Below the pieces are notes generated by a model that saw nothing but the letters and a program-made list of their open reading frames with translations, ran no database searches and had not been told where the DNA came from. Both the position numbers and the translations under genes were made by a program. This document shows positions 6,413-13,102 of a DNA stretch of 13,135 nucleotides, piece by piece. The stretch covers positions 1 through 13,135 of the forward strand of contig NZ_CAAFOM010000092.1 in the NCBI RefSeq assembly GCF_900764565.1. The letters run 5' to 3'. The DNA comes from an uncultured Catenibacterium sp. Lineage in GTDB: Bacteria > Bacillota_I > Bacilli_A > Erysipelotrichales > Coprobacillaceae. The first letter of the stretch is position 1; the number at the start of each line of letters is the position of its first letter.

Positions 6413-6540
6413 AAAAAAAAGGATAACTGGAGGGGCGGTCGAACCATTTCTAAGAATGGGCATCCCTCATCCGCCATGCATCTCTCAGATACACGCCGTG
6501 TTAGACGAGACCGATTTTTCTACATCAGTTATCCTATCTC
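6413..6540 (-). ncRNA. Unidentified structured small RNA gene, about 125 nt
   Basis: No protein gene is credible in this 170-nt gap. Read on the minus strand, AGGATAACTG (6535-6526; its first A pairs with a U of the tail) closes with CAGTTATCCT (6429-6420), giving a 10-bp terminal helix followed by a U8 tract (6420-6413). Inside, CGGTC (6513-6509) pairs with GACCG (6440-6436). That helix encloses small hairpins: ACAC/GTGT (6491-6501), ATCT/AGAT (6480-6490), GCAT/ATGC (6460-6479) and CCATT/AATGG (6444-6459). A promoter fits directly upstream. The 3' side of the internal loop is C-rich (CCCCUC, 6435-6430), complementary to Shine-Dalgarno sequences. I checked from memory for SRP RNA, 6S, tmRNA, T-box, tRNA, twister, SAM, TPP and other riboswitches and found no fit. 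It may be a trans-acting regulator or an unknown structured RNA. Confidence 0.7.
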
Positions 6541-6546
6541 AACTAC

Positions 6547-6575
6547 ATTAAATCATTATTTTTTGATGGAGTCAA
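6547..6575 (-). promoter_or_regulatory. Promoter of the small RNA gene
   Basis: On the minus strand TTGACT (6575-6570) is 17 nt from TTTAAT (6552-6547), which is preceded by TGA, an extended -10. It starts two bases after the DUF951 stop codon and predicts a transcript start near 6540, just before the closing helix of the RNA. It is one of only two promoters here with a fair -35 and ideal spacing. Confidence 0.7.
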
Positions 6576-6576
6576 G

Positions 6577-6774
6577 TTATTCACTTTCTTTATGTTCAAT
6601 AACTTTTTTTAATCTCTTTTCAAAATCTCTTCGTGAAAACATGATAATTGCGCCGCAACCCATGCATTTCACTTTAATGTCCGCACCCATTCTTACGATT
6701 TCCCATTGTGTGGATTTCTTACATGGATGAGGCTTTTTCATTTCAATAATATCATGTAATCCGTATTCCATCAT
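6577..6774 (-). CDS. DUF951 family small protein (YyzM-like)
   Basis: This 65-residue protein matches the DUF951 pattern: 'DIIEMKKPHPC...WEIVRMGADIKVKCMGCGAIIMFSRRDFEKRLKKVI'. Three cysteines (C18, C37, C40) and H16 suggest a small metal-binding fold, but this is inference. The family's function is not known. In Bacillus the homologue yyzM lies next to the ychF gene near the origin; here the two are separated by RpiR and the plus-strand envelope genes. The ATG overlaps the stop codon of the FAD oxidoreductase gene as TAATG, and a second ATG follows at once; AGGAGA precedes both. It is probably co-transcribed and translationally coupled with the oxidoreductase. No terminator is seen before the small RNA promoter. 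Confidence 0.88.
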   Translation of the reverse strand: MMEYGLHDIIEMKKPHPCKKSTQWEIVRMGADIKVKCMGCGAIIMFSRRDFEKRLKKVIEHKESE

Positions 6775-8195
6775 TATTCTCCTAATCTTTTAATAATATC
6801 TCTTGCCACTAAGATTCCATTAGCGCCTGCCTGAGCAAGACCTCTTGTTAGACCTGCACCATCACCAGCAACATATAAACCATCTATAAGAGTTTCAAAT
6901 CCTTCTCTTACCTTTGGTCTTGCACTATAGAATTTAGCTTCTACACCATAGAGTAATGTATGTTCATTCGCAATACCTGGTGTCACGTGATCTAATGCTT
7001 CAATCATTTCTACGATTGATTTCATTGTATTGTATGGTAATACTAAACCTAAATCACCTGGAACTGCTTCTGGTAATGTAGGTACTGTATAACCTTCTTT
7101 TAAACGCTTTTCAGTTGTTCTTCTACCCTTCTGGATATCACCATATCTCTGTACGATGATAGAACCATTTGATAACTTATTCGCTAACTGAGCCACCTGA
7201 TGCGCAAATTCATTAGGCTGGTTAAATGGTTCAGAGAATACATGAGATACTAATAATGCAAAGTTAGTATTGTTAGAACCTAGTTTAGGATCATGATAAG
7301 CATGTCCATTGGCCATCATTGTACCTTCATGGTTTTCAATGACGACATGTCCACTAGGGTTTGAACAGAATGTTCTTACTCTTGTACCTACAGATGTGTT
7401 ATAGATGAACTTACCTTCATATAAGTTCTTATTGATTTCATCCATAACGATATTAGATGTTTCTACACGTACACCAATATCTACCTGGTTGTTATAAAGG
7501 TCTAAGCCATGCTTCTTAAAGATTGTATCTAACCATGTTGCACCATCTCTACCTGGTGCAAGTAATACTTTAGAGGCTGTAATGATATCACCCTTTGCAA
7601 GCTGAATACCCTTGATTGTATTATCTTCTACAATAATATCTTCTACTTCTGTATTAAACTGGATATCAATATGTTCCTTTAATACTTCCTGCATTTCAGT
7701 CATGATACGTAAGTTTTCTTCTGTACCTAAATGTCTTACCTTAGCACGTAATAGTTTTAAACCTACTGCATAGCCTCTGTGTTCAATTTCTTTTACTTTG
7801 TCTGTAGTTGGGTCAGTAATATCTTTAGTTGCCCCATGCTTTAAATATAAGCCATCTACATAACGAATAACATCTTCTACTTCATCAGCTGGAAGATAAT
7901 CAGTCAACCATCCACCAAATTCACTTGTAATATTAAACTTACCATCAGAATATGCACCAGCCCCACCAAATCCACATGTAATAGAACATGCTGGTAAACA
8001 GCCTGGTTCATTATCCTTGATCACTGGACACTGTTTAATCTTCTTATCTTTAATAGGACAATGTCTTGCAGTCACTGCTCTTCCTTTATCAATTAATAAT
8101 ACTGATAAGTTAGGATTCTTTAATACGAATTCATAACTTGCCATAATTCCTGCTGGACCAGCACCTACTACAATTACATCATAATTTTCTCTCAT
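6774..8195 (-). CDS. FAD-dependent oxidoreductase, COG2509-type
   Basis: The 473-residue protein has an N-terminal Rossmann FAD site (VIVVGAGPAG, ending at residue 16) with the acidic 'LLIDKGRA' at the end of strand two, and a C-terminal FAD-binding motif 'LYVAGDGAGLTRGLAQAGANGI' (440-461). It resembles the COG2509 group of uncharacterised FAD-dependent dehydrogenases, which carry 'CGFGGAGAYSDGKFN'. A cysteine cluster lies between these elements (C46, C56, C66, C70, C74). The reaction and substrate are unknown; it is probably cytoplasmic since no signal or membrane segment is seen. GAGGT precedes the ATG and an extended -10 lies at 8221-8229. It is coupled to the DUF951 gene downstream. Confidence 0.85.
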   Translation of the reverse strand: MRENYDVIVVGAGPAGIMASYEFVLKNPNLSVLLIDKGRAVTARHCPIKDKKIKQCPVIKDNEPGCLPACSITCGFGGAGAYSDGKFNITSEFGGWLTDYLPADEVEDVIRYVDGLYLKHGATKDITDPTTDKVKEIEHRGYAVGLKLLRAKVRHLGTEENLRIMTEMQEVLKEHIDIQFNTEVEDIIVEDNTIKGIQLAKGDIITASKVLLAPGRDGATWLDTIFKKHGLDLYNNQVDIGVRVETSNIVMDEINKNLYEGKFIYNTSVGTRVRTFCSNPSGHVVIENHEGTMMANGHAYHDPKLGSNNTNFALLVSHVFSEPFNQPNEFAHQVAQLANKLSNGSIIVQRYGDIQKGRRTTEKRLKEGYTVPTLPEAVPGDLGLVLPYNTMKSIVEMIEALDHVTPGIANEHTLLYGVEAKFYSARPKVREGFETLIDGLYVAGDGAGLTRGLAQAGANGILVARDIIKRLGE

Positions 8196-8220
8196 ATATA
8201 CCTCGCTTCTTTACCACTCA

Positions 8221-8229
8221 ATAATACCA
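8221..8229 (-). promoter_or_regulatory. Extended -10 promoter of the oxidoreductase-DUF951 unit
   Basis: On the minus strand TGGTATTAT lies 25 nt before the oxidoreductase start and just after the GH1 terminator. No good -35 is seen. Confidence 0.5.
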
Positions 8230-8241
8230 TTCTTTAGACAG

Positions 8242-8269
8242 AAAGAAAAGGTAGTAAAACACTACCTTT
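8242..8269 (-). terminator. Intrinsic terminator of the GH1 gene
   Basis: On the minus strand AAAGGTAGT (8269-8261) pairs perfectly with ACTACCTTT (8255-8247) around a 5-nt loop and runs into TTTTCTTT. Its first two bases are the last two of the GH1 stop codon. Confidence 0.8.
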
Positions 8270-9734
8270 AGTCTTCAAATAAGCATGCACCATTTGTTTC
8301 AATGACATGTTTGTAATAATCAAATGATTTCTTCTTATAACGTTTATAAGTACCATTACCTAGATCATCACAATCTACATAGATGAAACCATAACGTTTA
8401 GACATCTGTTTTGTAGATTCAGAAACAATATCGATACATCCCCAAGATGTATAACCCATTAAGTCTACACCATCTTCTACAATCGCATTATACATTTCTT
8501 TGAAGTGTGCATCAAAGTAATCGATTCTATACTGATCATCTACAGTACCATCTACTAATTCATCTTTAGCACCTAAACCATTTTCTACTACGAATAATGG
8601 CTTTCTATAACGGTCATATAAGTCTACTAGAGAAACTCTTAAACCAATAGGGTCAATCTGCCATCCCCAATCAGATGATGGGATATATGGGTTCTTTATA
8701 GCCACATTAGTATTGGCTGCAGTCTTCTTTAAACCATTGTCATCTTTTGCCACACAGCTAGATGAATAATAAGAGAATGAAACGAAATCAACTGGATATT
8801 CCTTCATGATCTTTAAGTCATCAGGTTCCATCTTAATGTTGATACCTTCATTCTTGAATTTAGATAATAAGTATGCTGGATATTCACCAAATACCTGTGT
8901 ATCGCTATAACAATATGTACTTCTCATATCCTGCTGTGCCTGTAAAACATCTTCAGGTTTACATGTATATGGGTAGTAAGTTAGTTTTGTTAGCATACAG
9001 CCTACTTTTGCATCAGGATTTGCTTCATGTACGATCTTAGTTGCAAGTGCACTGGCTACAAACTGATGATGCATAGCCTGGAAGATAACTTCATTGAAGT
9101 TCTTACCTGGGAAACGATCTTTAATAAGTGCACCCGTTGTATATGGGTGTCTGATCATAGAATCTACTTCATTGAAAGTAAGCCAGTATTTTACTTTATC
9201 TTTGTATCTATCTACAATGACTTCACAATAACGTACAAACATATCAATGACTTCTCTTGAATACCATCCATCATAGTTTAATACAAGATTAATAGGTGGT
9301 TCATAGTGAGAAATAGTCACTAATGGTTCAATACCATATTTTAAACATTCATCAAATACATCATCATAGAACTTTAAGCCTTCTTCATTAGGTACTGCAT
9401 CATCACCATTAGGGAAGATTCTTGCCCAGGCAATAGATAAACGGAATACTTTAAAGCCCATTTCTGCGAATAATTTAATATCTTCTTTATAGTGGTGATA
9501 ACCATCAGCACCATGTCTTTTTGGATAGTATACTTCATCCTGTGTTTTTAATGCTTCTTCGATATCAGCTGTAGTGACTTCATTCTGTTTCTTATAATCC
9601 TGTACATCTACATCTAAATGGCTTCTAGCACAGTCTGAGACAGTAATACCTTTACCGCCTTCATTCCATCCACCTTCATACTGATTGGCAGCGACAGCAC
9701 CGCCCCATAAAAATCCTTCTGGAAATTGTTTCAT
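8268..9734 (-). CDS. GH1 6-phospho-beta-glucosidase
   Basis: Family 1 glycosidases of this type cleave phosphorylated beta-glucosides (such as cellobiose-6-P or salicin-6-P) after PTS uptake. The 488-residue protein is full length and starts MKQFPEGFLWGGAVAANQYEGG. The acid/base glutamate is E189 (TFNEV) and the nucleophile E384 (VVENGLG). The segment 'VSESTKQMSKRYGFIYVD' (437-454) carries the Ser and Lys/Tyr pattern associated with recognition of the 6-phosphate, hence the phospho-specific call. A TATAAT box lies upstream and a terminator overlaps the stop, so it is a single-gene unit. No PTS permease is beside it, which is unusual for this class; transport must come from elsewhere. The RpiR regulator nearby could control it but this is a guess. 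Confidence 0.93.
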   Translation of the reverse strand: MKQFPEGFLWGGAVAANQYEGGWNEGGKGITVSDCARSHLDVDVQDYKKQNEVTTADIEEALKTQDEVYYPKRHGADGYHHYKEDIKLFAEMGFKVFRLSIAWARIFPNGDDAVPNEEGLKFYDDVFDECLKYGIEPLVTISHYEPPINLVLNYDGWYSREVIDMFVRYCEVIVDRYKDKVKYWLTFNEVDSMIRHPYTTGALIKDRFPGKNFNEVIFQAMHHQFVASALATKIVHEANPDAKVGCMLTKLTYYPYTCKPEDVLQAQQDMRSTYCYSDTQVFGEYPAYLLSKFKNEGINIKMEPDDLKIMKEYPVDFVSFSYYSSSCVAKDDNGLKKTAANTNVAIKNPYIPSSDWGWQIDPIGLRVSLVDLYDRYRKPLFVVENGLGAKDELVDGTVDDQYRIDYFDAHFKEMYNAIVEDGVDLMGYTSWGCIDIVSESTKQMSKRYGFIYVDCDDLGNGTYKRYKKKSFDYYKHVIETNGACLFED

Positions 9735-9760
9735 ATTATGTGTCCTCTTCTTTCATGTTT

Positions 9761-9766
9761 ATTATA
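9761..9766 (-). promoter_or_regulatory. -10 element of the GH1 gene
   Basis: Minus-strand TATAAT lies 26 nt before the GH1 start, with AGAGGA as ribosome binding site between them. No clear -35, catabolite-response element or antiterminator site was seen in the upstream gap. Confidence 0.5.
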
Positions 9767-9805
9767 CATAGAATAAGAATTAAACTTTAAGATTTCCTAG
9801 AAATG

Positions 9806-9830
9806 AAAAAAGAACAGTTTCCTGTTCTTT
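9806..9830 (-). terminator. Intrinsic terminator of parA-parB
   Basis: On the minus strand AAAGAACAG (9830-9822) pairs with CTGTTCTTT (9817-9809) around a GAAA tetraloop, followed by a T6 run. The stem starts in the parB stop codon. Confidence 0.85.
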
Positions 9831-10716
9831 AAACATCTTCAATAACACCCATGATTTCTAGAATACGATTTAAGTCTTCTGTATCAGAATACTTAAGAGT
9901 GATTGTTTTTTCTTCAACCTTTACTTTAGTACGGAACTTCTTTCTTAGTAAGTCTTCTGCATATGTATAGGTTGTGTTCTTTTCTTTTTTAGGTGCATTT
10001 TTACGCTTCTGAGCAAGTTTATATCCTCTGACGATATCTTCTACCTGACGTACAGAAAGTTTCTCTTTAATAGCACGATTGGCTATTTTAAGAGCTGTTT
10101 CATCATCTAGACCTACTAATGGTCTAATATGTCCCATAGAAAGAACACCTTCTAGAATATACTGCTGGAGCTTCTCATTGATATTAAGAAGTCTTAAAGT
10201 ATTAGTGACATGTGTTCTTGATTTACCAATACGTCCAGCTAATTCTTCCTGAGTCAGATTCATCTTATCCATCATGGCTTTATAAGCCTGTGCTTCTTCA
10301 ATCGCATTGAGGTCTTCTCTCTGGATATTTTCTAGAAGCGCAATTTCCATCATCTGATCATCAGTAAAGTCTACAATGATTGCAGGTACTTCTGTTAAAC
10401 CGGCAATATTGGCACCTCTGAATCTTCTTTCACCGGCTACGATATCATAACCATGAATAGATTTCTTTAAAAGAATTGGCTGTAAGATACCATGTTCTTT
10501 AATAGACTGTGCTAATTCATTTAGTTTATCCTGATCAAAGTGTTTTCTAGGCTGATAAGGATTTGGTCTGATTAAATCAATAGAAACCTTTTCCTGTGAG
10601 TATTCATTAGAATTACTTTCAATCGCAGAAATCATGGATTGAAGATCCCCACCAGTAGATGTTGTATCAAAGATTGCATCCAATCCTTTGCTTAAACGTT
10701 TTTTCTTATCTGCCAT
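9829..10716 (-). CDS. parB: Chromosome-partitioning protein ParB (Spo0J)
   Basis: ParB is a CTP-dependent DNA clamp that loads at parS sites near the origin and works with ParA and SMC in segregation. The 295-residue protein has the N-terminal 'RLSKGLDAIF' segment (8-16, likely ParA contact), the 'PNPYQPRKHFD' start of the ParB domain, the CTP-binding GERRFR box (95-100), ENIQREDLN (129-137), and a helix-turn-helix around 154-176 (LTQEELAGRIGKSRTHVTNTL). A basic C-terminal region forms the dimerisation end. The start overlaps parA by 11 nt and has AGAGGTGGTG inside parA as ribosome binding site. It is the second gene of parA-parB and ends in a strong terminator. Confidence 0.96.
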   Translation of the reverse strand: MADKKKRLSKGLDAIFDTTSTGGDLQSMISAIESNSNEYSQEKVSIDLIRPNPYQPRKHFDQDKLNELAQSIKEHGILQPILLKKSIHGYDIVAGERRFRGANIAGLTEVPAIIVDFTDDQMMEIALLENIQREDLNAIEEAQAYKAMMDKMNLTQEELAGRIGKSRTHVTNTLRLLNINEKLQQYILEGVLSMGHIRPLVGLDDETALKIANRAIKEKLSVRQVEDIVRGYKLAQKRKNAPKKEKNTTYTYAEDLLRKKFRTKVKVEEKTITLKYSDTEDLNRILEIMGVIEDV

Positions 10717-11476
10717 TTCTGCTCACCACCTCTTTCGCAAGTCTTGCGTAAGACTTAGCGCCTTCGCTACGTGAATCATAATCAAAGATTGAAAGACCTG
10801 CAGAAGGTGCTTCTGATAACTTTACATTTCTAGGTATCACTGTCTTATAAACTTTGTCTTTAAAGTATTTACGTACTTCCTGTGTAACTTCTACACCTAG
10901 ATTAGTACGTGAATCAAGCATTGTTAATAAGACACCTTCAATTGTTAGATTACGGTTAAATACTGACTGTGTTAATAAAATAGTATTTAATAGCTGTGTT
11001 AAACCTTCTAGTGCATAATATTCACACTGAACAGGAATCAAGACACTATCTGCAGCTGTGAGGGCATTTGTGTTTAATAAACCTAAAGCTGGTGGACAAT
11101 CAATGATAATATAATCATATTGATCTCTGACACTATCCATAGCCTTTCTTAAACGTTTTTCTCTTCCCTTTGGTACAGCTGATAATTGTACTTCTACACC
11201 AGCTAAGTCAATGCTTGCAGGTGCTACATCTAAATGTGGAATTTCACTATGTTTGATGATTGATTCAATGGGTACTTCATCAATAAGTACATCATAAGTT
11301 GTTTTTTCTAAACTAGAACGATCGATTCCAATACCCTGAGTTGCATTAGACTGAGCGTCCATATCTACAAGTAATACTTTCTTCTTCATAAGTGCAAGTG
11401 CTGCACATAAATTAATACTAGTGGTTGTTTTTCCTACGCCACCTTTTTGGTTTGTAATTGCGATTACTTTGCCCAT
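10706..11476 (-). CDS. parA: Chromosome-partitioning ATPase ParA (Soj)
   Basis: ParA/Soj is a DNA-binding ATPase that acts with ParB. From the chosen start the protein has 256 residues, with the deviant Walker A KGGVGKT (11-17), 'LLVDMDAQSNATQGIG' and 'YDYIIIDCPPALGLL' (Walker B region). There is no N-terminal extension, as expected for Soj rather than plasmid ParA with an added DNA-binding domain. A GTG codon lies one codon upstream (11479), but the AGGAGG at 11484-11489 is 7 nt from the ATG, so I prefer the ATG. An extended -10 lies 28 nt upstream. It overlaps parB by 11 nt. Confidence 0.96.
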   Translation of the reverse strand: MGKVIAITNQKGGVGKTTTSINLCAALALMKKKVLLVDMDAQSNATQGIGIDRSSLEKTTYDVLIDEVPIESIIKHSEIPHLDVAPASIDLAGVEVQLSAVPKGREKRLRKAMDSVRDQYDYIIIDCPPALGLLNTNALTAADSVLIPVQCEYYALEGLTQLLNTILLTQSVFNRNLTIEGVLLTMLDSRTNLGVEVTQEVRKYFKDKVYKTVIPRNVKLSEAPSAGLSIFDYDSRSEGAKSYARLAKEVVSRNGR

Positions 11477-11503
11477 CACATAACCTCCTTATTCGCATTC
11501 TTA

Positions 11504-11512
11504 ATTATATCA
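11504..11512 (-). promoter_or_regulatory. Extended -10 promoter of parA-parB
   Basis: Minus-strand TGATATAAT lies 28 nt before the parA start and follows the psd terminator. The -35 region is T-rich but not a good match. Confidence 0.6.
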
Positions 11513-11530
11513 TAAAACTCTTTAAACAAA

Positions 11531-11562
11531 ACAAAAAGAATGAGAAGGTATGAACCTTCTCA
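11531..11562 (-). terminator. Intrinsic terminator of pssA-psd
   Basis: On the minus strand TGAGAAGG (11562-11555) pairs with CCTTCTCA (11548-11541) around a 6-nt loop and is followed by TTCTTTTTG. It begins at the base after the psd stop codon. Confidence 0.85.
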
Positions 11563-12423
11563 CTATTTTAGTGTACCGATACGTTCTCCCATGAGAACAC
11601 GTACTTCATCTTCATTTTTTGAGTGATTGAGAATGTCTTCATCAATCTCTACTACATCCTTCTTAATGAATAAGACAACTGTACTACCACCAAATTCGAA
11701 ATAGCCTTTTTCTTCACCACGTTTGAATGACTGTTTATGAAGATTTGTGATCTTACCTACCATCATAGCGCCTACTTCCATCTGGACGACATCACCAAAA
11801 TGTTTTGTATGTAGAACTGTATAGGCACGGCTATTTGTCTTATAGATAGGATAATAATCACTGGCGATTGGATTGACTGTATGGAAAATACCTTGAATAA
11901 AGTGTTCTTTGTCAGCTGTTCCATCATCAATGAAATGATAGTGATGATAATCATCTACTGTAAGTCTAAATACAAGACATAGACCGCCTCTATATTCATC
12001 AGCGAGTGCAGGACTCATTAATAAGTCTTCAATTGTATAAACTGAATTCTTTATTTTAAGCTGTAATGAATCTGCAATAGAGTAAACAGTCAATTTACTA
12101 TCACAAGGCGCAATCAATGCATTTTCATCCTCATCAATATGTCTTACACCATCTTTAATAGTACGTGTAAAGAAATCATTGTAAGAATTGTAATCCTGTG
12201 ATTCATATAAATTTAAATCGATATTATTCTTCTCTACAAAAGATTTGATTTGTCCTTTGGATAAAGAAGAATTCATAAAAGCACCACCAAGTTCTGTAAT
12301 AACTGGCTGAGTGAGTACTTTAAGTAAACATCTTCCCGCAAGTGATCCGTATAGTTTCTCTAAGAATAAATCCTGAGACTGATCATAATCTAATTTTTCA
12401 CCGTTACGTTTAAATATTGCCAT
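11563..12423 (-). CDS. psd: Phosphatidylserine decarboxylase proenzyme
   Basis: Psd converts phosphatidylserine to phosphatidylethanolamine and cleaves itself to create a pyruvoyl group. The 286-residue protein has the 'FFTRTIKDGVRHID' and 'LIAPCDSKL' segments, the 'FRLTVDDYHHYHF' block holding the catalytic histidine, and GGST at 245-248, where S247 would become the pyruvoyl group. The common motif is LGST; a Gly at the first position occurs in my memory of clostridial-type enzymes. Processing gives a large beta chain of about 246 residues and a small alpha chain of about 40. The start lies one nucleotide after the pssA stop codon (TAA-T-ATG), so the pair is coupled. The enzyme is expected at the membrane. 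Confidence 0.95.
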   Translation of the reverse strand: MAIFKRNGEKLDYDQSQDLFLEKLYGSLAGRCLLKVLTQPVITELGGAFMNSSLSKGQIKSFVEKNNIDLNLYESQDYNSYNDFFTRTIKDGVRHIDEDENALIAPCDSKLTVYSIADSLQLKIKNSVYTIEDLLMSPALADEYRGGLCLVFRLTVDDYHHYHFIDDGTADKEHFIQGIFHTVNPIASDYYPIYKTNSRAYTVLHTKHFGDVVQMEVGAMMVGKITNLHKQSFKRGEEKGYFEFGGSTVVLFIKKDVVEIDEDILNHSKNEDEVRVLMGERIGTLK

Positions 12424-12424
12424 A

Positions 12425-13057
12425 TTAGATTAATACAACACCTTTTATAATAAGAATGATTAAAAGGATAATTCCAAAACCGATAAGACCTAAGACACCT
12501 TTAAAGTCAGGCTTGATTACTTTAATATTAGCTACAAATAAAATACCTACAACAAGTAACCCAATTAAGTAAACAAACTGAACCTGTGGTACTGAAAGAC
12601 ATACTGTTAAACAGTAGATCATTGGGAAAATTAGAGATGAAGATGTAACAGGTAATCCCTGATAATACTTTCTTTTTTCAGTTGTCTGCTGCTGTCTCAT
12701 GTCTTCCATTACATTAAAATATCCTAGACGAATAACAGCACCAAGAATATATATAATAAAGATGATTAAACAAGGGATACTATTGAATCCCATTGAATAG
12801 GCAATGATTGCAGGATAAACACCAAAGCTGATTAAATCTACAAGAGAATCAATCTGAATACCAAACTTCTTTTCTTCCTCTGTTCTGTCCTTTTTTGAAC
12901 GTGCAACGATACCATCGAAAGAATCAAAAAAGCCACAAAGCATAAGACAGAATAATGCCAAAACATAATTGTGTTCAAATGCGAAGTGAGTTCCGACAAT
13001 CGCACTGATTAAACTACAATATGTTAGAATGACTGTATAGTTGTAATAACCAATCAT
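12425..13057 (-). CDS. pssA: CDP-diacylglycerol-serine O-phosphatidyltransferase
   Basis: PssA joins CDP-diacylglycerol and serine to make phosphatidylserine, the substrate of the downstream psd. The CDP-alcohol phosphotransferase signature is present: DSFDGIVAR, then FG, then DSLVD. The gap between AR and G is 12 residues rather than 8, the 'RTEEEKKFGIQIDSL' form I associate with clostridial-type PssA. Several hydrophobic segments mark an integral membrane protein. The frame extends three codons further to a GTG at 13066, but that codon is part of the AAAGGTG ribosome binding site, so the ATG at 13057 (210 residues) is the likely start. Promoter: extended -10 at 13094-13102. Confidence 0.93.
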   Translation of the reverse strand: MIGYYNYTVILTYCSLISAIVGTHFAFEHNYVLALFCLMLCGFFDSFDGIVARSKKDRTEEEKKFGIQIDSLVDLISFGVYPAIIAYSMGFNSIPCLIIFIIYILGAVIRLGYFNVMEDMRQQQTTEKRKYYQGLPVTSSSLIFPMIYCLTVCLSVPQVQFVYLIGLLVVGILFVANIKVIKPDFKGVLGLIGFGIILLIILIIKGVVLI

Positions 13058-13093
13058 ACAATTCACCTTTCCTTCTTTTCTATAATCGGGTTC

Positions 13094-13102
13094 ATTATAG
13101 CA
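13094..13102 (-). promoter_or_regulatory. Extended -10 promoter of pssA-psd
   Basis: Minus-strand TGCTATAAT lies 36 nt before the pssA ATG. No good -35 was found at 16-18 nt. The remaining bases to the window end are AT-rich and hold no gene. Confidence 0.6.

Noticed and set aside
6455..6495. Minus-strand 'ATCTGAGAG...GGCGGATGAGGG' resembling part of a SAM (S-box) or TPP riboswitch
   Set aside because: The spacing and the remaining conserved blocks do not fit, and the neighbouring genes are not in those pathways.
6490..6510. CTAACAC on the minus strand resembling the twister ribozyme cleavage site
   Set aside because: The rest of the twister core (CCCAAGCCCGG-type segment and the GGAGGG on the same strand) is absent; the GGAGGGG is on the opposite strand.
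6421..6534. tRNA, tmRNA or SRP RNA
   Set aside because: No anticodon arm with a normal T-arm, no CCA end, and no SRP GGAAG tetraloop or AGCAG motif.
6404..6730. Plus-strand open frame of 108 codons over the small RNA and DUF951
   Set aside because: It has no ribosome binding site, a composition unlike a protein, and lies antisense to a well-supported DUF951 gene and a structured RNA.
6979..6994. CACGTG-centred sequence as a parS site
   Set aside because: Only about 11 of 16 positions agree with the parS consensus TGTTTCACGTGAAACA, and the flanks are wrong. No better site was seen.
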